Below are positions 53,729-62,828 of a stretch of 64,000 nucleotides of DNA, piece after piece. Origin of the DNA: Rhodospirillales bacterium. GTDB lineage: Bacteria; Pseudomonadota; Alphaproteobacteria; TMED109. The notes under the pieces are model-generated. The model had not been told where the DNA came from. It worked only from the letters and a program-made list of their open reading frames with translations, and did no database searches. The translations under genes and the position numbers were made by a program. The stretch spans positions 32,226 through 96,225 of the forward strand of contig JAPPED010000016.1 in the NCBI GenBank assembly GCA_028824295.1, read 5' to 3'. Numbering within the stretch: position 1 is the first letter of the stretch; the number at the start of each line of letters is the position of its first letter.

Positions 53729-54694
53729 TCACTGATTGGCGCCCGCGGGCTGGACCAGCGGGGCGTGCGTCACGTCACGAAGGCTCGACTGTTCCCGGTG
53801 CGGCGCGTGGGCCGGTTTCGGATCGCCGTCCTCCACCACGGTGACCCGGACGTCGAGACTGGAATCACCGCCGCCCACCACGACGCCCCGGGTGGGCGCC
53901 GCGTCGGCATAGTCCCGGCCGACGGCGACTCGGACGTGGCGGTGATCGGCGAGCGTGTCGTTGGTCGGGTCGAAGCCGATCCAGCCCAGGTCCGGCAGCA
54001 GGAACTCCGCCCAGGCGTGGCTGGTCCCGGCGGGCGTCTGCTCGCCCGCCTTCCCTTCGAGGTGCAGGTAGCCCGACACGTAGCGGCTCGGAATGCCCCA
54101 CGATCGCGCGATCGCGATCATCACGTGGGTGTAGTCCTGGCAGACGCCGCGGCCGGTTTCCAGGATGTCCTCGATGGGCGAGTCGACTGACGTGCTGGCC
54201 GGCTCGTAGCGAAACGACCGGTACAGCACGGCAGCCATCTCCGTGAGGGACGAGAGCGGATCGCGCCCGCGGCGGATCGCCTTGGCGTCGGTGAACGTCG
54301 CGAGCGCCGGGCTTGGCCGCGCGAACCGGCTGGGTCCCATGAACTCCCAGTTGTCCACCGGGGAGGCGGACTCCCGGAGCGCCTCCCAGGCGTCCGCTTC
54401 CAGGTGCCCCGGCAGCGGCGCCGGGTCCACGGTCGTGACCTCCGAGCGTGAACAGACCAGGGTGTGGCGATGCGCCCGGTGGATGTTGAAGAGGTGGCAG
54501 CCGTTGCCGAAGGCGTCCGCGAAGGAGACCGGCGCGGCGGCCGGATCGATGTCGAGCTCGAAGGCGTGCAGCGCCTGGCCGTTGTCCTCGCGCGGGCGCA
54601 GGTGTAGCACCACCAGGCTCCCCTGGGCGGTCTCCCCGTAGCGGAAGTCGGAGACGTGCTCGACCGCGAAGCGCCGCTGCGTCCGCTCCGTCAT
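53729..54694 (-). CDS. transglutaminase-like cysteine peptidase family protein
   Basis: This 321-residue protein has an N-terminal beta-rich domain (RRFAVEHVSDFRYGETAQGS, VVLHLRPREDNGQALHAFEL) and a transglutaminase core with the Cys-His-Asp triad: RGVCQDYTHVMIAIARSWGI (Cys), TSHAWAEFLLPDLGW (His) and FDPTND (Asp). It is in the bacterial set with the alpha-E and cp-ATP-grasp proteins, thought to make or modify peptide-linked compounds. The start overlaps the alpha-E stop (ATGA). Confidence 0.92.
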   Translation of the reverse strand: MTERTQRRFAVEHVSDFRYGETAQGSLVVLHLRPREDNGQALHAFELDIDPAAAPVSFADAFGNGCHLFNIHRAHRHTLVCSRSEVTTVDPAPLPGHLEADAWEALRESASPVDNWEFMGPSRFARPSPALATFTDAKAIRRGRDPLSSLTEMAAVLYRSFRYEPASTSVDSPIEDILETGRGVCQDYTHVMIAIARSWGIPSRYVSGYLHLEGKAGEQTPAGTSHAWAEFLLPDLGWIGFDPTNDTLADHRHVRVAVGRDYADAAPTRGVVVGGGDSSLDVRVTVVEDGDPKPAHAPHREQSSLRDVTHAPLVQPAGANQ

Positions 54695-55665
54695 GGCGCG
54701 TCCACGATCTCGTAGTGGAAGTAGGTGGCCGCGATGTCCTCGTGCAGCAGGAGGCACGAGTCGCGGACGTCCCGGAGCGCCGCCCGTGTGGCGTCGTCGT
54801 CAACGGGGTCACGGTTGGGCCAGTCGTAGTCGATGGCGGCGGCCATCCTGCCCGCGCGCCGGCCCGCCTCGATCGCCAGCGTCCGGCCGGTGGACACGGC
54901 ATCGAGGGCCTCCGTGACCCGCGCCAGTGCATGGCGAACCGAGTGCGCGAGCAGGGGGTCCGCCACCAGGAAGTCGACCATGCGGCCGGGCCGATGGCTG
55001 TGGGAGTGCAGGTGACGGTAAGCGACGTGCGCCTCGCAGATCCTGAGCAGGGCGCGCCAGTCCGATTCGCTGTGCTGGGCGGCCGTGGGGTACTGGGCGA
55101 GGTGGGCGTCGATGAGACCGGCGAGGAGTTGCGTCCGCTCGACGAACCAGCCGAGCCACAGGAAGTGCCATCCGTCGTCGCGGTACATGCTGCTGACGGC
55201 GATGCCGGAGAAGGTACGGATGGCGTCCTCAGTGCGGAGGTAGAAGGCGTCAGGCTGGTCGTTCCAGATGGTCTCGATGCCGATGTCGCGGATGTCCAGG
55301 TACGCGAGGTTGAGACAGTCCCACATCCGGACACCGAGGATGTTGCGGACCTGCCGGGCATTCTCGCGCGCCGCCGCGAGGCAGTTGCGGATCGAATCGG
55401 GGTTGCCCGGCTCGAAGGTCAGGTCGTCGGCCATCGTGTAGGCATCGGCCAGCATGAAGTCCTCGCCCTCCTCGCCGGATGCCAGGAATCCGCCGAGGGG
55501 CGTCCGGTGCACGGCCCGGTAGAGGCGCCGCCAGCCTTGGTCGATCTCCTCGACCGGCCGGTCCTCCATGGTCGCGAGCTGGTCCGAAAGGAGACGGCAG
55601 CCGTGCCGCGCCCGCTCCAGGTAGCGGCCGATCCAGTAGAGGCCCTCGGCGTTGCGCGACAGCAT
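54691..55665 (-). CDS. alpha-E domain protein
   Basis: This 324-residue all-helical protein is an alpha-E domain member: MLSRNAEGLYWIGRYLERAR, NCLAAARENARQVRNILGVR, WHFLWLGWFVERTQLLAGLI and LHEDIAATYFHYEI. It is always found with a circularly permuted ATP-grasp enzyme, here five bases upstream, and a transglutaminase, here overlapping downstream. The role is thought to be in peptide synthesis, not proven. Confidence 0.92.
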   Translation of the reverse strand: MLSRNAEGLYWIGRYLERARHGCRLLSDQLATMEDRPVEEIDQGWRRLYRAVHRTPLGGFLASGEEGEDFMLADAYTMADDLTFEPGNPDSIRNCLAAARENARQVRNILGVRMWDCLNLAYLDIRDIGIETIWNDQPDAFYLRTEDAIRTFSGIAVSSMYRDDGWHFLWLGWFVERTQLLAGLIDAHLAQYPTAAQHSESDWRALLRICEAHVAYRHLHSHSHRPGRMVDFLVADPLLAHSVRHALARVTEALDAVSTGRTLAIEAGRRAGRMAAAIDYDWPNRDPVDDDATRAALRDVRDSCLLLHEDIAATYFHYEIVDAP

Positions 55666-55669
55666 GCCG

Positions 55670-57136
55670 TCAGGAGGACAGGACCCAGAGGTCCTTGCCG
55701 CCGCCACCCTGGCTCGAATTGACGACGAGCGAGCCCTCGACGAGGGCGACCCGGCAGAAGGCGCCCGGGACGAGACGTGTTTCGCTGCCGTGGAGGACGA
55801 AGGGGCGGAGGTCGACATGACGGGGCGCGGCACCGTTCGCCGCGAGGCAGGGCGAGACGGAGAGGTCGAGCACGGGTTGCGAGATGTAGTTGGCCGGGTC
55901 CTTGCGGATCTGCTCGGCGTAGGCCGCGCGTTCGGCCGGCGTCGCGTGGGGGCCGACCAGCATGCCGTAGCCGCCGGATTCGCCCACCATCTTCACGATG
56001 AGGGTCTCCAGGTTGTCCAGCGTGAACGCCAGTTCCTCCGGCTCGCGGCAGAGATGGGTCTCGACGTTGGCGAGCACCGGCTCCTCGCTCAGGTAGTAGC
56101 GGATCATGTCGGGGACATAGGCGTAGACGGCCTTGTCGTCGGCGACGCCCGTGCCCGGCGCGTTGGCGATCGTCACGTTGCCGAGCCGGTAGGCATAGAA
56201 GAGCCCGGGGGTGCCGAGCTGCGACTCGGCACGGAACGCCAGCGGATCGATGAAGTCGTCGTCGATGCGGCGATAGATCACGTCCACCCGCCGGAGCCCG
56301 GCGGTTGTCCGCATGTAGACGATCCCGTTGTGGACGAGCAGGTCGCTGCCCTGCACCAGCTCGACCCCCATTTCGCGCGCCAGGAACATGTGCTCGTAGA
56401 AGGCCGAGTTGTAGACGCCGGGGGTCAGCAGGACGATGCAGGGGTCGGAGACGCCGGGCGGCGCCAGTTCGGCCAAGGTCTGGCGGAGCAACTGGCCGTA
56501 ATGCTCGATGCCGCGGACGTGGTGCCGCCTGAACAGGTTGCGGAGGCTCGTCTTCAGCGCCCGGCGGTTGGCCAGCATGTACGAGACCCCCGAGGGGACG
56601 CGCAGGTTGTCCTCCAGCACCATGAAGCCGTCGTTGGTTCGCACGATGTCCGTCCCGCAGAGCGCGACATGGACGCCGTGCGGCACGTCGAGGCCGCGCA
56701 TCGCGACCCGGTATTGCGGGCAGCCGCGCACCAGATCGACCGGTATGACGCCGTCGGCGATGATCCGCCCCGGCCCGTAGACGTCGGCGAGGAAGAGGTT
56801 GAGCGCCTTCAGCCGCTGGCGGAGCCCGCGCTCCACGACGTCCCAGTCGGCCGCGTTGAGCAGCCTCGGCAGGAAGTCGATCGGGATGATCCGCTCCTGC
56901 GCACCCTCCTCCCCGTACACCGCGAAGGTGATTCCCTGGTGCAGGAAGGAGCGTTCGGCGAGCGCCTGCATGGCGGCAATCTCGTCGGGCTGCATCCGGT
57001 CGAGCGCCTCACAGAGTTCCAGGCAATGTGCGCGCGGCACGCCGGTGGCTGCGAACATCTCGTCGTAGTACGCCGGGCGGGTTTCGTAGTCGGCGAAGAG
57101 GCGCTTCGCCACGGAGGGGCCGCTGCCGTCGGCCAT
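55670..57136 (-). CDS. circularly permuted ATP-grasp protein
   Basis: This protein (488 residues from the start at 57136) is a cp-ATP-grasp type 2 member: RLFADYETRPAYYDEMFAAT, RSFLHQGITFAVYGEEGAQE, RIIPIDFLPRLL, GTDIVRTNDGFMVLEDNLRV, PSGVSYMLANR and KMVGESGGYGMLVGPHA. ATP-grasp enzymes form amide bonds through acyl phosphates. It is the first gene of the trio. Starts at 57226 and 57166 are in frame alternatives; I chose 57136 for a GGGCGG-like site upstream, with modest confidence. Confidence 0.9.
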   Translation of the reverse strand: MADGSGPSVAKRLFADYETRPAYYDEMFAATGVPRAHCLELCEALDRMQPDEIAAMQALAERSFLHQGITFAVYGEEGAQERIIPIDFLPRLLNAADWDVVERGLRQRLKALNLFLADVYGPGRIIADGVIPVDLVRGCPQYRVAMRGLDVPHGVHVALCGTDIVRTNDGFMVLEDNLRVPSGVSYMLANRRALKTSLRNLFRRHHVRGIEHYGQLLRQTLAELAPPGVSDPCIVLLTPGVYNSAFYEHMFLAREMGVELVQGSDLLVHNGIVYMRTTAGLRRVDVIYRRIDDDFIDPLAFRAESQLGTPGLFYAYRLGNVTIANAPGTGVADDKAVYAYVPDMIRYYLSEEPVLANVETHLCREPEELAFTLDNLETLIVKMVGESGGYGMLVGPHATPAERAAYAEQIRKDPANYISQPVLDLSVSPCLAANGAAPRHVDLRPFVLHGSETRLVPGAFCRVALVEGSLVVNSSQGGGGKDLWVLSS

Positions 57137-57296
57137 CGACTGTCTGCCGCCCGTTTCGCGATTCATGAGGCCACGCTCGTCGTCCGCCGGACCATCGCCC
57201 GATTGTGGTTTGGAATGGCGGGACATGGCAAGCCGCGGTCACCGGGGTCGAACCGGTGCCCTTGGCTAGGGCAAGACACACGTTCCGTCATTGCGG

Positions 57297-57608
57297 AGTG
57301 GAGTAATAGTGGCGGGTAGACTCAGGGATCTGCTTGACTCCCGATACGGACACAGTGTGCCACCCGTGCGGCGCAGGTCCGTCGCACTGCTCTTCTCTGA
57401 CGCCGAACTGCACGTGCTCGCAACGATCGCGCGCTCACGCAAGACGGAACTGCCCACATGCTCGGACGAGGCGGTCGATCTGGTCGCACGCTCCGACGGA
57501 AGGCCTCGGCGCTCCCGCGGTCTACCCGGCGCACAGCTCATGTGGCGCGGCTCTACCCAGCTCGTGGCCATGACCTTCACCTTCGAGCTGCGCGACGAAT
57601 ACGAATGA
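57297..57608 (+). pseudogene. C-terminal remnant of an IS4-type transposase
   Basis: The plus frame ending at 57608 gives LLFSDAELHVLATIARSRKT, DEAVDLVARSDGRP, GAQLMWRGSTQLVAMTFTFE and LRDEYE. This matches the usual end of IS4-family transposases (EAVDLVARLGGYLGRxxDPPPGxQLMWRG). The catalytic core is missing and one frame change seems present around the DGRP stretch. No terminal repeats were found. Confidence 0.65.
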
Positions 57609-57776
57609 CCTTCGTGCCGATGGCCTCAATGCTGCAAGAGATTCCTGAGGTTCGATTAGGGGGCACGGCACGGCATCAACCCGCCGCCGACTATCGAACG
57701 AATCATCTGGTCGAAGGCGGATTTACTACCTCTCGAGCTGTGCCTCCCTTCAATATGTCAGTGAAAGAAGAGAACC

Positions 57777-58223
57777 TCAGATGATCGGGTATGCCTTGAT
57801 CGCGCCGCTTCCGTACACGCCTCCCACGAATGGCGAAGGCGTTGCGGTGGCGAAGCGGGCAATACGGCGCCTGCCCTTCACGAGCAGCGCGGCGATGTCC
57901 GCTCCGGTCGCGTTCTTCGCTCGAATCACGATGATCTGCGCTGAATGGTTCCTGATGGCCTCGAGTTCCGCTATTCGATAACGGATGTTCTTGTCTTTCG
58001 TGATTGCCACCCAATGGTTGCGCCCGACGAGCGAGATCCAATCCTCGTCCGGCGCATCCGATGCAAGATGGTCGTCATGCACCTCGACTTTCATGCCTTC
58101 TGACCGAAGCCGGTCCGCAATGATGTGCCTTCCGAGGTTGCGATCGAGAAAGAGTGTCGGCTCAGGCAGCGGCTTGGAGTTCGCACCGAATCGCTTCTTC
58201 GATTTCTTCATTTCCACGCTCAT
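57777..58223 (-). CDS. PIN-like toxin of VapC45 type
   Basis: This 148-residue protein has a PIN-like domain: PTLFLDRNLGRHIIADRLRS (first Asp), DAPDEDWISLVGRNHWVAIT and KDKNIRYRIAELEAI. It matches the VapC45/DUF5615-like group described from Mycobacterium tuberculosis. The gene overlaps the DUF433 gene upstream by 62 bases, so the two are coupled. It is probably a ribonuclease toxin. Confidence 0.82.
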   Translation of the reverse strand: MSVEMKKSKKRFGANSKPLPEPTLFLDRNLGRHIIADRLRSEGMKVEVHDDHLASDAPDEDWISLVGRNHWVAITKDKNIRYRIAELEAIRNHSAQIIVIRAKNATGADIAALLVKGRRRIARFATATPSPFVGGVYGSGAIKAYPII

Positions 58224-58875
58224 AGTCGTACGCTAGGTCACTGATCGATTCACCTGCCTTGTAGCGCTCAGCGATGAGTTGGGTTGCGAGGCCGGTGCCG
58301 CTGATGACGGGACGGCCTGCGGAGAGCCTCGGGTCAATAACCACGATGGAGGGTGTGGCGGCGACGGAAGCCCGGGTAAACGGAAAGAGCTTGATCGGGA
58401 TCCCATCGGGATCGCGATCAATGCGACGGAGCGCCGCGCTGACGATCTCTCGCATGGCCGTTTGTCCGGCTCGGCTGATATTGATCAGTTGTCCGTATTG
58501 CTCGATGAACAGGTCAAGCCCGTCCGTTTCCAATGCGCGACTGATCAGCGGATGGTTCCGGTCGATTGCATGTCTGGCGTTTGTTGCCAGGTACTCGATC
58601 GCCCGTCGAATGCTCGGCATCTTCACTTCGTGCTTGCGCCGAATCGCAGCGAGAACGTGAAGTTCTGTGAGATTGATGAAGGACAGTAACGCCGGCGTGC
58701 GCTCAGGAACCTTGATGAGTGGTGCGTAGTTGTGACGACCCACCGACCAGTAGCGGATCGTTGCCGCCGGGACGGTGAGGTAGTGAGCTGCCTCCGAGAT
58801 CGTGTAGGCGGGGAGTTCCCGGGGATCGTTGGCCCGCGTCCGAAGTTTAACCGTCAGATTTCCTCCAGAATTCAA
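58162..58875 (-). CDS. DUF433 antitoxin of VapB45 type
   Basis: This protein of about 237 residues has an N-terminal helix-turn-helix (AYTISEAAHYLTVPAATIRY) and a C-terminal DUF433 domain (SIVVIDPRLSAGRPVISGTG, LATQLIAERYKAGESISDLA, EIEEAIRCEL). This is the VapB45 arrangement. No ATG or GTG start fits: the frame opens with TTG at 58875, and GGAGG lies only just before a CTG at 58857. Either could start it. A triple operator-like repeat overlaps the start. Confidence 0.8.
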   Translation of the reverse strand: MNSGGNLTVKLRTRANDPRELPAYTISEAAHYLTVPAATIRYWSVGRHNYAPLIKVPERTPALLSFINLTELHVLAAIRRKHEVKMPSIRRAIEYLATNARHAIDRNHPLISRALETDGLDLFIEQYGQLINISRAGQTAMREIVSAALRRIDRDPDGIPIKLFPFTRASVAATPSIVVIDPRLSAGRPVISGTGLATQLIAERYKAGESISDLAYDYERGNEEIEEAIRCELQAAA

Positions 58876-58899
58876 AAGACCATCTTTTGAGTCAAAAGA
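58872..58899. promoter_or_regulatory. operator-like repeats before the VapB45-type gene
   Basis: TCAAAAGA, CCA, TCTTTTGA (58872-58890) is a perfect inverted repeat, and a third copy of TCAAAAGA follows at 58892-58899. Placement at the gene start suits autorepression by the helix-turn-helix antitoxin. Confidence 0.65.
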
Positions 58900-59336
58900 T
58901 AGCGTACTGTATTGGCTGCCGACAGTCCATGTCAGTCAGCCCGCTCATGACTGCAGCCGGGAACGTTCGGAGCCCGGCTGTGGGCAGGCTTCCGTCCAAC
59001 GCCTGATCAGTGGTGGCGCGGAACCTCTGCTTCCGCCGCGGCGTCCACCTCAAGGTCCACCGGCAATTCGACCGCCTCGTCCGCTTCGGCGTAGTCCGCA
59101 AACGTGCGGGTCAGGATCCACGCGTGCGCGTCCGTGAAGTCGGTGCGCGCACAGAGGACATGGTCACCGAACCGGGCGCTCGCCCTGAGATTCGGGACTC
59201 ATATCGCGCATGCAAGACGATCATCTCGTCGCAGCCAGCAGTTCTCCCAAAAGTTCTGGCCAGCAAGATGGCCGGGTCTTCGGCGCAACAGGCAAAGAAT
59301 TCCTCGCCGGAGTTTGATGGAAGCTGGGTTTCCAGC
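58900..59336. other. intergenic region, possible gene remnant
   Basis: Between the VapBC45-type pair and the transposase gene. A minus-strand frame ending at 59007 (about 50 codons) looks protein-like (AHAWILTRTFADYAEADEAV), but no family could be assigned. Insertion of the transposon may have cut an older gene here. Confidence 0.35.
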
Positions 59337-60545
59337 TTACTGCGGGTGAAGTTCGTAGTTCCAGTCATCGCCGGATTCGTCACGACGTATCGACTGGGCT
59401 TCCAACTCCGTGTCCGTCGCCGTTACCCGCTTCGCGTACTTGCGCATATCGAGCTCGGCGTTGATCCGAAGCCTCGCGTCGGTTCGGGGATTGCCGATGA
59501 GATCGACGACGGTCTCAAAGACTTGCAGCGGCTTGCGTCGCCAATGCTGCGTGATGTGACAGAACAGCCGGTGCTCGATCTTGTTCCACTTGCAGGTGCC
59601 GGGCGGGAAGTGGCTGACGTGCACGCGCACCCCCGTCTCGTCGGCAAAATGCTGAAGCCCCTGCTTCCATGTGCGCGAACGCAATCCGTTGCCGCCCCCC
59701 GCTGCGGCAGTGATGAACAATTCGCGTGCGCCCGGGTAACGGCTCGTACTCAACTCCCCCCAACACCGCCGAAGCGACGCCAACGCGAATGCAGGGGTGT
59801 CGTGGTCAAGTCCGACACTGACCCACGCTTCGTAGCGGCTCATGTCATAGATGCCGTAGGGAATCGCCCTGCCCGCCGCATCCTGGGGAACGTCGCGGAC
59901 CAGCGACTTTTCGGGCCGCCCTTTGGGCTGCCACTCCCAGCCTGTGAGCTTGAAGTCGCCGATCAACTCCGTTTTCTTGGTGTCGACGGAGATCACCGGC
60001 TGTGAACGCCGGAGAAAGTCATCTGCCTTCGAATTGATGTGTTCGAACTGTTCGTTGCTGTTCGGATGCGGGGTCAACTCGTGACTCTTGCGCACCGATT
60101 GCGACCGATAGCCCAGCTCGTGCAGCGATCGGCCCACGGTCATCGGGCTCACCTTCCAGCCGGCGTCCGTCAGTGCCGCGGCGAGCCCCCGCCGACTCTT
60201 GCATGTCCAGCGCAACGGCGATTGCAGGTCGCCGCGCGTCAGCGGGTCAACCAGCTGCTCCAGTGCCCGCCTGAAGCCAGGTTGGGACCGTTCGATCCTC
60301 GGGCGCCCCGCACCCGGGCGGCGGATGCGACCGAACTCCGCGCCGCCCGACTCCAGCTCGCGGCGCCCCTTGCGAATGGTCGGGCGCGACAGTCCTGTCG
60401 CATCCGAGACCAGCGCATCACCTCCATGCCCGATAGCGCGCGATTCTGCAGCCGCCCACATCCGACGTCCGCGCTCATCAAGATACGCCTCGACCGCTGC
60501 GTACTTCTGGGCGATCGTCGCCTTGAGCTCATGATTGTGTGGCAT
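59337..60545 (-). CDS. ISAzo13-family transposase
   Basis: This 402-residue protein is an ISAzo13-type DDE transposase: RRMWAAAESRAIGHGGDALV, an N-terminal helix-turn-helix (SDATGLSRPTIRKGRREL), RPRIERSQPG, PVISVDTKKTELIGDFK (first Asp), ELFITAAAGGGNGLRSRTWK and HFPPGTCKWNKIEHRLFCHI (final Glu). The central motif reads TAAAGGG where the second catalytic Asp (TADAGGS) is usual, so the enzyme may be inactive. Terminal inverted repeats were not recognised. Length is near full. Confidence 0.88.
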   Translation of the reverse strand: MPHNHELKATIAQKYAAVEAYLDERGRRMWAAAESRAIGHGGDALVSDATGLSRPTIRKGRRELESGGAEFGRIRRPGAGRPRIERSQPGFRRALEQLVDPLTRGDLQSPLRWTCKSRRGLAAALTDAGWKVSPMTVGRSLHELGYRSQSVRKSHELTPHPNSNEQFEHINSKADDFLRRSQPVISVDTKKTELIGDFKLTGWEWQPKGRPEKSLVRDVPQDAAGRAIPYGIYDMSRYEAWVSVGLDHDTPAFALASLRRCWGELSTSRYPGARELFITAAAGGGNGLRSRTWKQGLQHFADETGVRVHVSHFPPGTCKWNKIEHRLFCHITQHWRRKPLQVFETVVDLIGNPRTDARLRINAELDMRKYAKRVTATDTELEAQSIRRDESGDDWNYELHPQ

Positions 60546-60835
60546 CAGCAGGGTGAGAATACCATCGGTGATGGATGGCGCAGTGATTTGGAACAGCGTC
60601 CGCAGGCCCGCGCGCCGCGCTCGGGCGTTCCGTGCAGCCCCTTCCGGCCTGGATCATCCCCGGCCCACTCGATCGACATGCCAGCGGTGACTCCGGGGTT
60701 GAAGTGCGGCGGCCGGCAGCGTGCTTCCGAGCTAGGGCGTACAGGCGTCCAGGGCTGATGCTTGAGAACAGTGACGTCCATTTCGGGGCCTTTCATGTCG
60801 GTTTGCCCCGCCCGGCCCTCCTGTAGCATTTTGAT

Positions 60836-60857
60836 ATGTTATGTTATAACATAACAT
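60836..60857. promoter_or_regulatory. Zur box
   Basis: ATGTTATGTTA followed directly by TAACATAACAT is a perfect 22-base palindrome. It matches the alphaproteobacterial zinc-uptake regulator site, which contains GTTATAACATAAC-like sequence. It lies 26 bases before the zur start. It probably mediates autoregulation of zur and possibly of the znuA and COG0523 genes. Confidence 0.82.
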
Positions 60858-60883
60858 TCTGGCCCCGCAAGGTGAGATGGGCG

Positions 60884-61390
60884 ATGACTCCACCGTCGAC
60901 CCGACCCCGGCCCTGCACCGATCCGCACGGCGGCGGGCGGTACGCGCCGTATGAGCGGATCGCGCTGGCTACAGCAATTTGTCGGGAACGCGGTGTACAG
61001 ATGACCGAGCTGCGCAGAGGTATCCTGGAGTTGCTGTGGGCCAGACGTGAACCGGCCAGTGCCTACCAGTTGATGGAGGCGCTGAAGCGCCGGGATTCGC
61101 GCCCTGTTGGACCGCCGACGGTGTACAGGGCGCTCGCCTTCCTGATGGCGCAGGGTCTCGTCTCCAAAATCGAAACCCTGAACGCCTACCTCCCGTGCGC
61201 CCATCCCGAGCGCAACCACGATTGCATGTTCTTCATCTGCCAAGGCTGCCGGGCGTCAGTCGAGTTCGTGGACCCGCGGATTGCAACACTGCTGGCCGAG
61301 CATGCTGCCGTCTTGGGATTTGTCGTGACAAGCCGCACGGTCGAGGTCGAGGGCAGGTGCGCGCGGTGCGCGGAAGCCGGCGCGGCGTAG
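60884..61390 (+). CDS. zur: Zur, zinc-responsive Fur-family repressor
   Basis: This 168-residue Fur-family regulator has the winged helix (QMTELRRGILELLWARREPA, SAYQLMEALKRRDSRPVGPP, TVYRALAFLMAQGLVSKIE), a regulatory metal segment (CAHPERNHDCMFFICQGCRA) and a C-terminal CARCAEAG giving the second Cys pair for structural zinc. The neighbours (znuA, COG0523 GTPase) and the palindrome upstream point to Zur and not Fur. The start at 60884 was chosen because the earlier ATG at 60836 lies inside the palindrome. Confidence 0.92.
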   Translation: MTPPSTRPRPCTDPHGGGRYAPYERIALATAICRERGVQMTELRRGILELLWARREPASAYQLMEALKRRDSRPVGPPTVYRALAFLMAQGLVSKIETLNAYLPCAHPERNHDCMFFICQGCRASVEFVDPRIATLLAEHAAVLGFVVTSRTVEVEGRCARCAEAGAA

Positions 61391-61581
61391 CCGGATACCG
61401 GGGCTTGCACCCATGTAGAGCACGTCTTCCCAACGGACCGTCGCCGCGACATCAATCAGGGAGTTCCGGATGCCCCGCCACCTGAGCCTGCCGGGCAACG
61501 CAATGGCCCGGGCAATCCTGCCGGGTGCGGCCGTCGGTGATCTCGTCGCGGGTCTCGCCGCCGCGCCGTCGCCGGTTCTCG

Positions 61582-61599
61582 GACCGCCTGCTGGCGGTC
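61582..61599. other. hairpin between zur and znuA
   Basis: GACCGCC, TGCT, GGCGGTC: a perfect seven-base stem with a four-base loop, in the 260-base gap after zur. There is no T tract. It may reduce read-through from zur into znuA; otherwise no signal was seen in the gap. Confidence 0.4.
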
Positions 61600-61652
61600 T
61601 CGCCACGCGGGCCTTCCCGCGCCGTTATCCCGAAGCCTGAAAGGACATCTCC

Positions 61653-62654
61653 GTGCTCACCCGCCGATCGCTGCTGACATTTGCCGCCGCCGTCTTTGCC
61701 CTGTCGCTTGCCGCGCCGCCCTTTGCACAGTCAGACCGACCGATCCCGGTCGTCGCTACCTTCTCGATCCTTGGGGACATGGTGAAGCGGATCGGCGGCG
61801 AGCACGTCGCCGTCACGACGCTCGTCGGCCCCAACGGAGATACACACATGTACCGGCCGACCCCGGTCGATGCGCGGGCCGTCCGCGAAGCACAAATCCT
61901 CGTAGTCAACGGGTTGCAGTTCGAAGGCTGGCTGAACCGCCTGATCGACGCCTCGGAATTCCGCGGTGTCCGGGTGGTGGCCGCCGACGGGATCGAGCCG
62001 ATCGCGTACGAGCCCGACGGCGACACGCGCGATCGCGACCGCGAGGCCAACCATGACGAACACGCCGGGGAGGCTGACCACGACGAACACGCCGGGGACG
62101 TCCAACACGACGGTCATGACCATGGCGCCTTCGATCCGCATGCGTGGCAGAGCCTTCGCAATGCAGTGGTCTACGTCGACAACATCACCGCGGCGCTGGC
62201 CCGGGCTGATCCGGGGAATGCCAGCGTGTTCTACCGGAACCGCGAGGCCTATGTGAATGAACTCGAAGCCTTTGACTCGGAGATCAGCAAGATTGTTTCC
62301 GGGCTTCCCGCCGGCAGCCGGACCGTCGTCACCTCCCACGACGCGTTCCAGTATTTCGGTCGCGACTACGGGCTGACGTTCATCGCGCCGCAGGGGCTTA
62401 GCACCGAATCGAAGGCGTCCGCGCAAGATGTCGTCCGCCTGATCCGGCAGATTCGGGAACAGGGCATTCGGGCCGTCTTCATCGAGAACGTCGGTGATCG
62501 GCGCCTCCTGAGGCGCATTGCCGACGAGACGGGAGCCGTCATTGGCGGCACGCTCTATCCCGAGGCTCTGTCCGGCCCGGACGGCCCGGCGCCGACGTAC
62601 CTCGACATGATGCGGCACAACGCGATGACGCTCGCACGGGCGCTGACGTCGTAA
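61653..62654 (+). CDS. znuA: ZnuA, zinc ABC transporter substrate-binding protein
   Basis: This 333-residue protein has a signal peptide (ending AAPPFAQ), the metal-site features FSILGDMVKRIGGEHVAVTT, NGDTHMYRPTPVDARAVREA and VTSHDAFQYFGRDYGLTF, and a His/Asp-rich loop at residues 134-160 (NHDEHAGEADHDEHAG, HDGHDHG), a mark of zinc-specific ZnuA proteins. The start is GTG at 61653 after AAAGGA. The ZnuB permease and ZnuC ATPase genes are not in the window. Confidence 0.93.
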   Translation: MLTRRSLLTFAAAVFALSLAAPPFAQSDRPIPVVATFSILGDMVKRIGGEHVAVTTLVGPNGDTHMYRPTPVDARAVREAQILVVNGLQFEGWLNRLIDASEFRGVRVVAADGIEPIAYEPDGDTRDRDREANHDEHAGEADHDEHAGDVQHDGHDHGAFDPHAWQSLRNAVVYVDNITAALARADPGNASVFYRNREAYVNELEAFDSEISKIVSGLPAGSRTVVTSHDAFQYFGRDYGLTFIAPQGLSTESKASAQDVVRLIRQIREQGIRAVFIENVGDRRLLRRIADETGAVIGGTLYPEALSGPDGPAPTYLDMMRHNAMTLARALTS

Positions 62655-62828
62655 GGCTCGGCGCATCCAGCGAAAGCTGGGACGCCGAAGTTGCCGGAGC
62701 GAGAGCAACAGGTTGGCACACCGGGCATGGGGTCGTATCCCGGACCGCGCTTTCTGCCGGCATCCACGCACGGAGCAATGGCCGTTGGGCGCTGCTGAAC
62801 AGGCGCAATGATGGCAGGAGAGGAAGCA

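Noticed and set aside
57227..57296. tRNA-like T-arm (ACCGG, TTCGACC, CCGGT) on the minus strand
   Set aside because: No matching acceptor stem, D-arm or anticodon arm could be placed upstream; a full cloverleaf does not form. It could be a tRNA fragment but is not supported.
54715..57319. Long plus-strand open frames opposite the alpha-E and ATP-grasp genes
   Set aside because: The minus-strand genes have strong family motifs and coupled starts; the opposite frames have none.
59007..59330. Possible tail of a solute-binding receptor (TRAP type) on the minus strand
   Set aside because: The peptide looks protein-like but the match to any family is too weak to call.
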